Translations under genes and position numbers: made by a program | From: Chitinophaga caseinilytica | GTDB taxonomy: Bacteria > Bacteroidota > Bacteroidia > Chitinophagales > Chitinophagaceae | Reading direction: 5' to 3' | DNA: 64,000 nt | Assembly: GCF_038396765.1 (NCBI RefSeq) | Contig: NZ_CP150096.1 | Span: forward strand, 291,501 to 355,500 | Notes under the pieces: model-generated | Seen by the model: the letters and a program-made list of their open reading frames with translations, nothing else | Told to the model about the DNA's origin: nothing | The model's database searches: none | In this document: positions 8,440 to 17,411 of the stretch, piece after piece | Position numbering within the stretch: position 1 is the first letter of the stretch | How the letters are laid out: the number at the start of each line of letters is the position of its first letter

Positions 8440-11400
8440 TTAAAATGTCAGGTTAAGTTTGAAACCGATCGGGATCGACCAGGGCGTTACATTATACCGT
8501 TCTATGCCCTGCTTGAACTGAATCCCCGATCCCTGCACGCCCGAAGCCGGCTGGTATGCCTGTTCGGGGTCCACGCCGATCTTGGCCGCCGTCCACAAAA
8601 TAATATTGCGGCTGTACACGGAAAATCCCGCGCTCCTCGCCCCGATGCGCTTCACGATGTTGCCGGGGATGTCGTAAGACAACGCCACTTCCCGCAATTT
8701 CAGGTACGACGCGGGAAACAGGAACGCACGGGTGAAAGACCAGGTGGTACTGCCTGCATACGGCAGGGTCAGCGTTCCCGGTCCGCCGAGATTTTCGGCG
8801 TAGCCGGTCGGATTGCCCTGCGGATCGAACCCGGTTGGCCGCACCCCGGGAATGAACACGCCGCCATACGGTAATGTGTACGGGCCATATGTGAAGGGAT
8901 ACCCGTTATATTCCGGCGTGGGCCCGCCCACCAGCGGAAAATAGTTCCCGTTGACGCGGATCAGCCTGTCCTGGTTGGCTTTCAGGTAATTGGCCAGATC
9001 TTCTCCACGCATGTTGCCCGGGTTGATCAGCTTGTCGAGGAAACGCTGCGAATTGCCGTGCTCTTCCCCGTAACGATAGGTTTGCGACACGAAATCGCCG
9101 CCGTTCCGCCAGTCAAAAGTCATCGCCAGCGAAAAACGTTTATAACTGATCGTGGTTTGGCCGCCGAGAATGAAATCAGGATTGAAGTTACCGATCTTGT
9201 TGCGGGTATTTTGCGCGTCGATCGCCTGCCATTTGCCGACCGCATCGAGGATGGGATACCCGAAATACGGCGATTTTTCGTCCTTCACCGTCACTAGTTC
9301 CGCATCGTAAATATCGCCGATGTCTTCGCCGACATACGTCCAGGCGCCGCCACGTCCTTCTTCCCACAACACGTAATACGGCATATCCTCGGTAAGACTG
9401 GCGATCCGGGTGCGGTTGCGCGTGAGGTTGAGGTTTACGTCCCACCGGAAATCCTTTTTCAGCACCGGCGTTCCGCCCAGTGTCACTTCCACGCCGCGGC
9501 TGCGCAGCAATCCGGCGTTGATGTTCTTGCTCGAATACCCCGACGACGGCGGGATTTTGGTACTGAAAATCTGGTTTTTATTTTCCACGACATAATACGT
9601 GAAGTTGAACCGGAACCGGTCTTTGAAAAGTACCACATCCGTTCCCACTTCGTACGATGTCGCGATTTCCGGTTTAAGATAAGGATTGAGCAGCGTGCCC
9701 GATGTGCCGAGCCGCGGTATATTCCCCCAGGCGCCGGCATTGTTCAGCACCGCCTGAAGTTGATAGGGCGATGCGTCGTTGCCCACTTTCGCGATGCCCG
9801 CCCGCAGTTTGATCATGTTCACGTTGCGATGGTCCCATCCCGCCAGTTTATCGGCCAGCACGCTCAGCGAAGCGCTGGGATAGAAATACGGCGCTGCGTC
9901 CGGCAGTGTGCTCGACCAGTCTGTTCTGCCCGTTATGTCGAGATAAACGCGGTCGCGGTAGCCGACGTTGGCGGTACCGTACACGCTGTGCACGCCTTTT
10001 TCGTAGCGGCTCGTCCAGGCATCGAGGTTTTCGGGAAGGATGTTTTGCAGGGTAAACACGCCGGGAACGATGAGCCCGGTGCCGGGTTTATTCGTATTGC
10101 TGACGGTTTTGCCCGTTTGATAGCGCAGGTTGCCGCCGGCGGACACGGAAAAATCGAATTGTCCCGCGCGTTGTTTGTAAGTCAGCAACGCATCGGTATT
10201 CCGCTCCATATGACTGATCCCGATGACGCCGTAAGCGCCGTTGCGGGAATCGAGGTAACTGCTGGCGATCTTCGTTTCGCGTTCTTCCCGGTACGTATCC
10301 AGCGCATAGCGGACCATGAGGCTCAGGTGCGGCGTGATCTGCCAGTCGGCATGGATGTTCCCGAAAACACGGTCGCGCACGAAGCCGTTCTGCACTTCGT
10401 ACGCAAGGAACCAGGGATTATTGAAAACGCCGTTCGATTGCGTTCGCTGCTGAATCCCCTCCTGCCCCGGCATCCAGTAATCGCGCAGGTCGTTGATATT
10501 GATGTGTGGACTGAGGCTGTAAAGCCATTGCAGGGGATTGGTACCGCGGTCGCCGGCGGGGCGGTTATTGGAATTGCTCCGGCTGTAATCGACGTTTGCG
10601 CTCACGCTCAGCTTCTGGTTGAGGCGCATCGTGGCGTTCAGGTTGAGTGCGTTGCGGAAAAGGTCGGTATTGGGGATGATGCCTTTGTTCGTCATATTCG
10701 CGTACGACATCCGGTAGGCGATCAGGTCGTTATTGTTGGCGATAGATAGATTGGAAGCGGATGTGATGCCCGTGTTCACGAAATCCTTCGCATTGTCGGG
10801 GTAAGATACCAGCGGCTTGGCGACCTTTTTCCCGTTGGCATCCAGCGGGCTGTTCCACTGCACTTCCTCATAACCCATATCGAGTTGTGCGCCATAAGTG
10901 GCGTCGATGTTTTCAGAGACGAGGGAGCCGAAGGGGTTAGTGAGCATGTTGCCGCTCCGCGAAACCGGGATGCCGGAAAATTGTCCCGACCCAAATTTGG
11001 TTTGCCATTGGAGATATTTGTAAGGGATGTCGAAAACGACGTTCTGCGCGGCGTTGACCGTTAGCCGGTCTACTTTCCGGCCGGTTTTGGTGGTGATGAT
11101 GACAACGCCGTTGCCCGCGCGGGAGCCGTAAAGTGCCGCGGCGCTGGGGCCTTTGAGCACGGTCACGCTTTCGATATTGTCCATATTGATATCGGAGATC
11201 GCGTTGCCGTAGTCAACTTTGTTGTTACTGCCGATCTCGCTGATATTGTTGAGGGTATTGGCGACCGGTACGCCGTCTATCACGAACAGCGGCTGATTGT
11301 CGCTGCTGAGCGATGTGGCGCCGCGGATGACCATATTTACCGAAGACCCTGTTCCGCCGGTGCTGCTGATGGTGACGCCGGCCATTTTCCCGGACATGGC

Positions 11401-11880
11401 GTTGAGGAAATTTTCCTGTGTTACTCGGTTGAATTCGCGGGAGCTGAGCTCTTCCACCGAGTACCCCAGTGAGCGGGTGGCCCTTCTGATGCCGAGGGCG
11501 GTGACGGTGACGGCGCCCAGTTCGCGGCTTTTCTCTTTCAGTATCACGGAAAGCGTGGCCCTTGCGGCATCCTGGATGGTGTAGTTGCGCAAGGTGTCGC
11601 GCATGTAGGCTACGTGCGAGAACACAAAATAATACGGGCCGCCGGGCGGGACTTTCGTCATAACGAAAACGCCTTTGTCGTTGGTGACGGCTTGCCCGAG
11701 TGCGCGGGCCGATTCGTTGAACAATTCAACGGCGACGCCTTCTACCGGCTGCATGGCTTCGTTCCGGACGATGCCGGTTACGGATGGGATGGCGGTGGTT
11801 TGTGCGGAGGTGGTGAAGTTCCGGCACAGCAACAGCAAGAGGAAGGCCTTTCCCGAAATAGAGCGTAAACGTGGTCTCAT
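8440..11880 (-). CDS. SusC/RagA family TonB-linked outer-membrane transporter
   Basis: This 1146-residue TonB-dependent transporter has, in order, a signal peptide, a carboxypeptidase-regulatory-like (CNA-B) domain (SVTGIVRNEAMQPVEGVAVEL), a plug domain and a 22-strand-type beta barrel. The plug carries the signature MSGKMAGVTIS and the ESVTVLKGPSAAALYGSRAG motif that defines SusC. It imports a substrate bound by the adjacent SusD, using energy from TonB-ExbBD. It has no N-terminal STN domain before the regulatory-like domain, which is noteworthy because the operon carries an ECF/FecR pair. The barrel ends in an aromatic residue (KLNLTF), as expected for BAM insertion. Confidence 0.95.
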   Translation of the reverse strand: MRPRLRSISGKAFLLLLLCRNFTTSAQTTAIPSVTGIVRNEAMQPVEGVAVELFNESARALGQAVTNDKGVFVMTKVPPGGPYYFVFSHVAYMRDTLRNYTIQDAARATLSVILKEKSRELGAVTVTALGIRRATRSLGYSVEELSSREFNRVTQENFLNAMSGKMAGVTISSTGGTGSSVNMVIRGATSLSSDNQPLFVIDGVPVANTLNNISEIGSNNKVDYGNAISDINMDNIESVTVLKGPSAAALYGSRAGNGVVIITTKTGRKVDRLTVNAAQNVVFDIPYKYLQWQTKFGSGQFSGIPVSRSGNMLTNPFGSLVSENIDATYGAQLDMGYEEVQWNSPLDANGKKVAKPLVSYPDNAKDFVNTGITSASNLSIANNNDLIAYRMSYANMTNKGIIPNTDLFRNALNLNATMRLNQKLSVSANVDYSRSNSNNRPAGDRGTNPLQWLYSLSPHININDLRDYWMPGQEGIQQRTQSNGVFNNPWFLAYEVQNGFVRDRVFGNIHADWQITPHLSLMVRYALDTYREERETKIASSYLDSRNGAYGVIGISHMERNTDALLTYKQRAGQFDFSVSAGGNLRYQTGKTVSNTNKPGTGLIVPGVFTLQNILPENLDAWTSRYEKGVHSVYGTANVGYRDRVYLDITGRTDWSSTLPDAAPYFYPSASLSVLADKLAGWDHRNVNMIKLRAGIAKVGNDASPYQLQAVLNNAGAWGNIPRLGTSGTLLNPYLKPEIATSYEVGTDVVLFKDRFRFNFTYYVVENKNQIFSTKIPPSSGYSSKNINAGLLRSRGVEVTLGGTPVLKKDFRWDVNLNLTRNRTRIASLTEDMPYYVLWEEGRGGAWTYVGEDIGDIYDAELVTVKDEKSPYFGYPILDAVGKWQAIDAQNTRNKIGNFNPDFILGGQTTISYKRFSLAMTFDWRNGGDFVSQTYRYGEEHGNSQRFLDKLINPGNMRGEDLANYLKANQDRLIRVNGNYFPLVGGPTPEYNGYPFTYGPYTLPYGGVFIPGVRPTGFDPQGNPTGYAENLGGPGTLTLPYAGSTTWSFTRAFLFPASYLKLREVALSYDIPGNIVKRIGARSAGFSVYSRNIILWTAAKIGVDPEQAYQPASGVQGSGIQFKQGIERYNVTPWSIPIGFKLNLTF

Positions 11881-11952
11881 ATCGGTAATGATTTTAAGAG
11901 TATAGGATGCGCCCTGAGCAGTGGTGCTGCCGGGAGCGGGTACGGGTGATGT

Positions 11953-13638
11953 TTAGGGGGAGATCAGCAAGCTGTCGCCCGAGCGGCGTATCTGCAGGTT
12001 ATTCAGCACGGCGATCGTCTGCAGGAAATTGTCCAGGGATTCTTTACCGCTGTTGAACGATCCGGTGAAATACCTGTCGCGCAGCAGTGCCGGGTCGTAC
12101 AGCACTTGCAGGTTTTCGCGGGATTCCAGTTGCCGGAAGAGTGTTGTGAGCGGTGTATTGTCGAAATGTATGATGGCGGTTGTAGGGATAATTTCTTTGG
12201 GGGATGGGATGGCGGCGAGGGCGGGGCTTTTGCGGGCGGGGGGCGCTGGCCGGGAGACTTGAACGGTGTGGAGGTGCGCGTCGTACCGGAGAAGTTCTCC
12301 GGGGCGGAGGATGATATCTTTTTCGTTGCCTGCCTGCACTTTTACTTTTCCGCTGATGAGGAGCACGGTGGTGGGTTTACCGGGGACCGAGTTGATTTCG
12401 AAGACGGTGCCCAGGGCGGTGGTGTTTGTTTTGCCGGCGGAGACGGTGAATGGTGCGGGGTTCCGGGCTACGTCGAACCGGGCTTTCCCGGAAAGGGTGA
12501 TATTTCTTTGATGGGTTGGGAATGGATTTTTGTACCGGAGGGATGCGCCTGGTTGGAGGAGAACGCCGGAGCCGTCGGGGAGCCGGTGCGTGAGGGGTTT
12601 GCCGGTGGTGTTTTCCAGGAATCCGGCGGGCGCTTCGGCATCTTGGTTCGTTGCCACGACGGGTTTTGTGGCGGGCCGGGTTAAATACCAGGTGGCCACG
12701 GCTGCCGCGAGCATGGCCGCTACGGCAGGGAGGCGCCATCCCGGGTTCCAGCGGCTCCTGGGGCGGGGAACTTCGTTACTGCGTTCTCCGCCGATGGAAT
12801 TCGATATCCATTCTTCTGATGAGACATCTGCTGTGGTGCTCCGGCTATCATTTGATGTGTTCCTCGGTTCATTGCTCAGTCCTGCGGCAAGCTCGCCTCT
12901 TGCTTTAGTATGCTGTCCATCGCAGGATGGGTTCCCTTTGTTGTTGCTTCTGCGATCATCTGATGCATTCCTCGGTTCATTGTTCAGATCTGTAACAAGT
13001 TCGCCTCTTGCTTTTGTATGCTGTCCATCGCAGGATGGGTTCCCTTTGTTGTTGCTTCTGCGATCATCTGATGCATTCCTCGGTTCATTGTTCAGATCTG
13101 TAACAAGTTCGCCTCTTGCTTTAGTATGCTGTCCATCGCAGGATGGGTTCCCTTTGTTGTTGCTTCTGCGATCATCTGATGCATTCCTCGGTTCATTGTT
13201 CAGATCTGTAACAAGTTCGCCTCTTGCTTTAGTATGCTGTCCATCGCAGGATGGGTTCCCTGCGTTATTGTTCCTGCTATCATCTGATGTATTCATTGCT
13301 GCTTTGCTCCATTCATCACCGGATGCGAACCCAGCTTCATTGCTTATTCCGTCATCAAATACACACTTGCTTATACCATCATCAAATGCAGTCATTGTTT
13401 CTTTATTCCACCCATCACCGGATGCTTCGATATGTGCTTCGATCTGCCCGTACATCGATGCGGACACACCCTCGGGCAAACGGCCCTCCGGATGAAATTG
13501 TTCCCATTGCTCTTCGGTAAGGTAGTGCTCCAGCTCGTCAGGATGCTGCAACAACCACGCCCTTACCGTAGCGGTTTCCGCTTCCGTACATTCGTTCCGG
13601 AAGTAACGCTGGATCATATGGGATGTAATTTCGGTCAT
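11953..13638 (-). CDS. FecR family anti-sigma factor with a long tandem-repeat cytoplasmic linker
   Basis: This 561-residue protein is a predicted inner-membrane anti-sigma factor for the ECF sigma encoded just upstream. Residues 1-70 form the cytoplasmic sigma-binding region. Residues 127-270 are four 36-residue tandem repeats, three of them almost identical. A single transmembrane helix follows at about 302-320 (LPAVAAMLAAAVATWYL). The periplasmic FecR domain has the typical GSGVLLQPGASLRYKNPF and TALGTVFEINS segments. The C-terminus is a DUF4974/STN-like domain (HFDNTPLTTLFRQLESR). Relatives are usually 320-400 residues long, and the excess is entirely in the linker. It precedes susC by 72 bases. 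Confidence 0.92.
   Translation of the reverse strand: MTEITSHMIQRYFRNECTEAETATVRAWLLQHPDELEHYLTEEQWEQFHPEGRLPEGVSASMYGQIEAHIEASGDGWNKETMTAFDDGISKCVFDDGISNEAGFASGDEWSKAAMNTSDDSRNNNAGNPSCDGQHTKARGELVTDLNNEPRNASDDRRSNNKGNPSCDGQHTKARGELVTDLNNEPRNASDDRRSNNKGNPSCDGQHTKARGELVTDLNNEPRNASDDRRSNNKGNPSCDGQHTKARGELAAGLSNEPRNTSNDSRSTTADVSSEEWISNSIGGERSNEVPRPRSRWNPGWRLPAVAAMLAAAVATWYLTRPATKPVVATNQDAEAPAGFLENTTGKPLTHRLPDGSGVLLQPGASLRYKNPFPTHQRNITLSGKARFDVARNPAPFTVSAGKTNTTALGTVFEINSVPGKPTTVLLISGKVKVQAGNEKDIILRPGELLRYDAHLHTVQVSRPAPPARKSPALAAIPSPKEIIPTTAIIHFDNTPLTTLFRQLESRENLQVLYDPALLRDRYFTGSFNSGKESLDNFLQTIAVLNNLQIRRSGDSLLISP
12829..13260 (-). repeat. Four 108-bp in-frame tandem repeats inside the FecR gene
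   Basis: A CTGTCCATCGCAGGATGGG block recurs on the plus strand at 12913, 13021, 13129 and 13237, exactly 108 bases apart. Each unit encodes 36 residues beginning GNPSCDGQHTKARGEL. Units 1-3 (residues 127-234) are identical in protein. Unit 4 (residues 235-270) has diverged in its second half. Shorter, older-looking repeats (SGDGWNK/SGDEWSK, FDDGIS) precede the array at residues 73-112. The near identity at DNA level implies recent expansion or active homogenisation. Confidence 0.95.
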
Positions 13639-13736
13639 CTGTACTTTGAATGTCTGATTGCTGAGGTGGGACCTATGCCAGAAGTGCCCTCCCCTAGTAT
13701 TAAGTTAACTGCATCACCATGTTTAAATTTCGTACG

Positions 13737-13930
13737 GCTTCATTTTCCATCGAACTTCCATTCATCTTCCACACATCTTTCCATTCATATTTTCATCCTT
13801 CTTCCAACCATCTCCTACACATCTTTCCATTGTCCACATATCCCCCATTCAACTTCCATTCACCTTCAATTCATTTTCCATCCAACCTCCATCCACCTCC
13901 CACACATCTCCGATCCACACATCCCACAAT
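13737..13930 (-). other. Nearly G-free intergenic tract between the sigma and FecR genes
   Basis: This 298-base gap between genes holds a strongly strand-biased sequence. In 13741-13920 the plus strand contains only three G residues in 180 bases, so the transcribed (minus) strand is almost free of C. It is made of degenerate repeats of TTCCATTCA/CCATCCA on the plus strand. The minus strand therefore has many GG pairs, dense around 13870-13935, which could form two-layer G-quadruplexes in the mRNA. I find no open reading frame with protein-like composition and no terminator here. Confidence 0.7.
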
Positions 13931-13936
13931 CCCCTA

Positions 13937-14470
13937 TCACAACAACGCCTTCCGCAACTGGCTCACCGCCCGCAACACATGATTCTCCACCGTACGCGGA
14001 GAAATCGACAAAGCCTCCGCGATCTGTTGGTACGTCCACCCCTCCAAACGGCTCATCCGGAATACATGACGCCGCACCGGCGACAAATGCTCCAAATAAA
14101 AATACACCCGCTCCAATTCCTCCTTACCCTCCAGATCAAACGCAGGAGACTCCCGCTCCTGCCCCTCGGAAAACACCCCCATATGCCGGTCCCGCACATA
14201 CTCCTTCCGCAACAAATCAATCATAATACTCTTCGCGATCCGGAATAATTGCTGCGATATCGAAACTTCCGGCGATAAAGACTCCCGACGCTCCCACATC
14301 CGGATAAACGTCAATTGCACCGTCTCCTCCGCAACATATGCAGATTGCACATGCCGCAGCGTGAAGTAATACAACTTCTGATGATATAATTGATATACCA
14401 TCCGGAAGGCATCCTTATTTCCTAGCCTGATATCCTGCGCGGTGTATCGCATATAATTCAATAATATCAA
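13937..14470 (-). CDS. ECF RNA polymerase sigma-70 factor of the SusCD locus
   Basis: This 177-residue ECF sigma factor has region 2 (IRLGNKDAFRMVYQLYHQKL through TFIRMWERRESL) and region 4 (LSPVRRHVFRMSRLEGWTYQ, then IAEALSISPRTVENHVLRAV) and no region 3. It belongs to the Bacteroidota family that partners with FecR anti-sigma factors and drives susCD expression. It is the gene immediately upstream of fecR on the same strand, separated by the G-poor tract. An ATG at 14452 (MRYTAQDI) is the better start by alignment with relatives. The upstream ATG at 14470 lies within 12 bases of the preceding lipoprotein stop codon. Confidence 0.92.
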   Translation of the reverse strand: MILLNYMRYTAQDIRLGNKDAFRMVYQLYHQKLYYFTLRHVQSAYVAEETVQLTFIRMWERRESLSPEVSISQQLFRIAKSIMIDLLRKEYVRDRHMGVFSEGQERESPAFDLEGKEELERVYFYLEHLSPVRRHVFRMSRLEGWTYQQIAEALSISPRTVENHVLRAVSQLRKALL

Positions 14471-14481
14471 TCGTATTCAGG

Positions 14482-14985
14482 TCACGACTTTTCGAGTATC
14501 AGCGTCAACGGAACCGTCGCTACATTCGGAATGACTGCTGTAATGGAAATTTTCAGGGTTTTATCCGTCAATTCGTCTATCCAGTGCGGGTCCGGATCGC
14601 CCTGCGCAGATTTGAGCAGCAGCACGGCATCATAGATATCCAGGGACCAGGTTCCGTCATTCCCCGTAACAGGGAATAAAAGCTCCGTACAACCCGCCAC
14701 CTTCATGGTATTGTCCTTATTAAAACTATATGTATTGTTCTTCGTACAGGTAATCAGCGCCCCTCCAGGCCCCAGCAGCGGCGCTAACACCATCATGCTC
14801 GTTCCCGCAGGAATATTCTGACCTCCCAATTTCACGCTCACCGCAATCACAAGGTCCTTCTGCTTCCAGGAACCTTCCACCATCTCCCTCCGCCCCGATG
14901 ACGGAGGCGCCGCGTCGTCTTTCTTACGACATCCGGAAAATAACGTGAATAGTAAACATATCAGGGCTACGTAAACAGGCTTCAT
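14482..14985 (-). CDS. Small lipoprotein, lipocalin-like, function unknown
   Basis: A 167-residue lipoprotein with a signal peptide ending in LFTLFSGC (Cys at about residue 19), followed by a KKDD-rich tether. The mature part has the pattern of Bacteroidota lipocalin-like lipoproteins: GSWKQKDLVIAV, a central TCTKNNTYSFNKDNTMKVAGC and the GTWSLDIYDAVLLL strand. No ligand or enzymatic motif is visible. The gene ends 11 bases before the ECF sigma start, so it may be the first gene of the sigma-FecR-SusCD transcript. The fold is an inference from the strand pattern. Confidence 0.7.
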   Translation of the reverse strand: MKPVYVALICLLFTLFSGCRKKDDAAPPSSGRREMVEGSWKQKDLVIAVSVKLGGQNIPAGTSMMVLAPLLGPGGALITCTKNNTYSFNKDNTMKVAGCTELLFPVTGNDGTWSLDIYDAVLLLKSAQGDPDPHWIDELTDKTLKISITAVIPNVATVPLTLILEKS

Positions 14986-15078
14986 AAAATGATAACACTA
15001 TTAAGTTAATGAAATCACCCGTATCTGCATAGTATTCGTTTGCCGTGGCAAAAGCCCTCACTGGGACCGAAAAAATTT

Positions 15079-17343
15079 TCAGCCGCCCGCATCCAGCAAA
15101 AACCGGCAATTCAACACCTTCTCCAGCAAATCTTCTCCCGTATAGAAATAATGATTGGACGCCTCAAAACCCAACGTCGAATTCCCCCGCTGCAACACCA
15201 ACATCCGCCGCGCCAGCCGCAGCTCATCTTCCAGCAACGCCGCCCGCCGCGCCTTTCCCGCCGCATCACCCCGCAACGCGATATATTCGCACTGGTTCGC
15301 CGCACTGCGAAAATGCACCGCCACCGCTTCCGCCACCTCCTGCTCAAACACCAATTTTTCCGCCTCGCCCGCCGGCAATCGCAGCCCCCCGGTCTCCTTC
15401 TTCAGCGTCTCCAATCCCTCCGCAAAACCATCCGCCACCTTCCGCAACTGCCCTACATACACTTCCTGCGGATAATGCCCCCGCCAACGCGCAAGATCGT
15501 CGTACGGAAAACCCACCATCGTAGCCTGGTACCCCGTCCCCACATTCCACATCAAATTCGCCGGCCCCGTTTGCATGGGCGAAAAATACAAGCCTCCCCC
15601 AAAAGGGAATTCGCTGAATGCCTTACTGAACACCTCCCAGGCCTGCGTCACCGCTTCGCCCGCAGCGCCATACCGCGCCGCCGCCACCCTTGCCATCGCT
15701 TCTTCCGGCCGCAAATCTTTTTCCTTCATCATCAACGCCACCACGGCCAGGTTGGGAGACGGATACCCGCCCAGCGTCCAGCCCAGCATAAGCCCGTCCA
15801 CCTTTTCCGCACGCAACGCCGCCGCATGCTCCGCCACGTTCCGCAACGCCGGGATATACGGCACCGCCGCCATCTCCCAGGTATTGCCCGCCTGTATCTT
15901 GGCCATGGTCCTGATCCCTGCAAACCGCGCCGCGTCCCAATGCGCCCTGGCACGCGGCCCCGGCCCGATCGCCGATATGGAATATTCTCCTATACTGCTT
16001 TTCACGCCTCCACGCTCAATTGTCACATCCCATTCAGACACGCTCATCAACAACACTTCTTTCGGCAACGCCGGAATGATCTGTTTCCCCCAACCCGCCG
16101 GCCAGCCCCAATCCCACACGATCAGCTCCGGCACCGGCCCGTCTTCCCGCTTCTCCATTCCCTTCCGGATGCCCTCCGCGTAATTATGGTTCAGCTCCGC
16201 GATCACCGCCGGCCCGCCGCGCGGCCCGCATCTCGGGCAACCCGCGCCCTGGCCGTGCGACCAGCAATTGGTCCGGTTTTCGGAAGCCGTGATGGAAAAG
16301 AACCCGCCCAGGTCAGGCACCCCGCGGGTAATGGCGGCGATGCCGTTGCGCAGGTACGCCTGCACATGCGGGTGGCTCGTACAAAGACTGATCACGCCAC
16401 CGGCTTCCGCGCCCTTCAGCCGCGGATACTTCTCGAAAAAAGACGCGGGCCAGGTCCGCGGTTCATTGAGGTATAAAAATATTTTGACGTTGTGTTTGGC
16501 GGCGCGGTCCACCAGTTTCCGGAGATTCTTCAGCCGCGTTTCATGGCCTTCGCTTTGGGAGGCATCCCAGGGAAACGGGACCAGTTTATGCAGCACGATG
16601 TGGATCCAGACGCTGTCCATCCCGCTGGCGGCCAACCGGGCGAGGTACGCATCCGGATAGGGGTCCGAAGCCGCGTCCAGCAAGGGATCGCCATACAGCG
16701 CGAAATAGGAATAGCCGAGCCTTGGCGAAAATCCGGCCGAAGGAATGCCGGGCAGGGAATTTTTCGGGTCGCTCAGCTCGCGGATGAAATGGAACAGCGG
16801 TTCCCGGCTTTTGGGGAGCCCTTCGGGGAATTCCCGCTTCATCACTTCCCCGATCGCGGCGGTAGCGGCGGACGGCGGTTGATATTGCACCGGCGCGCAG
16901 GAAGGCTTGAAGCTTCCCAGTTTTTCGTAGAGGAAATCGTCTTCGTGCAGCGTGAATTCGAACCGCTTTTCATCCCATCCCAACAAGTCCGTCAACTGCG
17001 TCCGCGGCAACAGATGCCAGTTTCGGCGGATGATGGTGATGTAGCTCCGCTCCCACGCCAGCTTTGCAACCGGCGCCGGCTTTTCGAGGCCCATGGCCAG
17101 GCCGGTGGAAAGGATATTTTGCGCAGAAGTGCCTGCCACGCGTGCCAGGGTATCGTGCGGCACCAGCGACCAGTTTCGCCAGACGAATGCGTGGTAAGTA
17201 TCCGGAAAATGCGGCAGCACGAGGGCGGCCTTTTCGGTTAGCGGAGGCATGGCTGCAAAGGAGCGGCGCCAGTTCAGCAAAAAGCCGGCAGTGGCCAGCG
17301 ACAGATTTCCGAGGAATTTCCTTCGGGCAATAAGGTGCGACAT
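15079..17343 (-). CDS. Exported protein with predicted TIM-barrel glycosidase-like core, family unassigned
   Basis: A 754-residue protein whose N-terminus (ARRKFLGNLSLATAGFLL) looks like a Tat signal. Residues 45-125 contain two similar helical motifs (RNWSLVPHDTLARVAGTS and RNWHLLPRTQLTDLLGW), each resembling a helix-turn-helix. The large central part looks like a glycoside-hydrolase TIM barrel, with strands such as MDSVWIHIVLHKLVPFP, VKIFLYLNEPRTWPASFF and PELIVWDWGW, and a cysteine pair in GAGCPRCGPRGG. I do not recognise the family with certainty, and a substrate cannot be named. It follows the 2-hydroxyacid dehydrogenase gene by 68 bases on the same strand, so the two may be cotranscribed. 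Confidence 0.75.
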   Translation of the reverse strand: MSHLIARRKFLGNLSLATAGFLLNWRRSFAAMPPLTEKAALVLPHFPDTYHAFVWRNWSLVPHDTLARVAGTSAQNILSTGLAMGLEKPAPVAKLAWERSYITIIRRNWHLLPRTQLTDLLGWDEKRFEFTLHEDDFLYEKLGSFKPSCAPVQYQPPSAATAAIGEVMKREFPEGLPKSREPLFHFIRELSDPKNSLPGIPSAGFSPRLGYSYFALYGDPLLDAASDPYPDAYLARLAASGMDSVWIHIVLHKLVPFPWDASQSEGHETRLKNLRKLVDRAAKHNVKIFLYLNEPRTWPASFFEKYPRLKGAEAGGVISLCTSHPHVQAYLRNGIAAITRGVPDLGGFFSITASENRTNCWSHGQGAGCPRCGPRGGPAVIAELNHNYAEGIRKGMEKREDGPVPELIVWDWGWPAGWGKQIIPALPKEVLLMSVSEWDVTIERGGVKSSIGEYSISAIGPGPRARAHWDAARFAGIRTMAKIQAGNTWEMAAVPYIPALRNVAEHAAALRAEKVDGLMLGWTLGGYPSPNLAVVALMMKEKDLRPEEAMARVAAARYGAAGEAVTQAWEVFSKAFSEFPFGGGLYFSPMQTGPANLMWNVGTGYQATMVGFPYDDLARWRGHYPQEVYVGQLRKVADGFAEGLETLKKETGGLRLPAGEAEKLVFEQEVAEAVAVHFRSAANQCEYIALRGDAAGKARRAALLEDELRLARRMLVLQRGNSTLGFEASNHYFYTGEDLLEKVLNCRFLLDAGG

Positions 17344-17411
17344 AGTAGGGAACGTGGAATATTACCCCATGATACAAAAAACCATGCGATAATCATAGCG
17401 CGCCCATTGTT

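Noticed and set aside
12829..13260. CRISPR-like array
   Set aside because: The units are 108 bases long, adjacent without spacers, in frame and inside a gene. They are coding tandem repeats.
13737..13930. Short coding gene in the G-free tract
   Set aside because: Frames through it encode only repeated Ser/His/Pro/Ile strings, as expected from a C/T/A-only sequence, with no start signals or homology.
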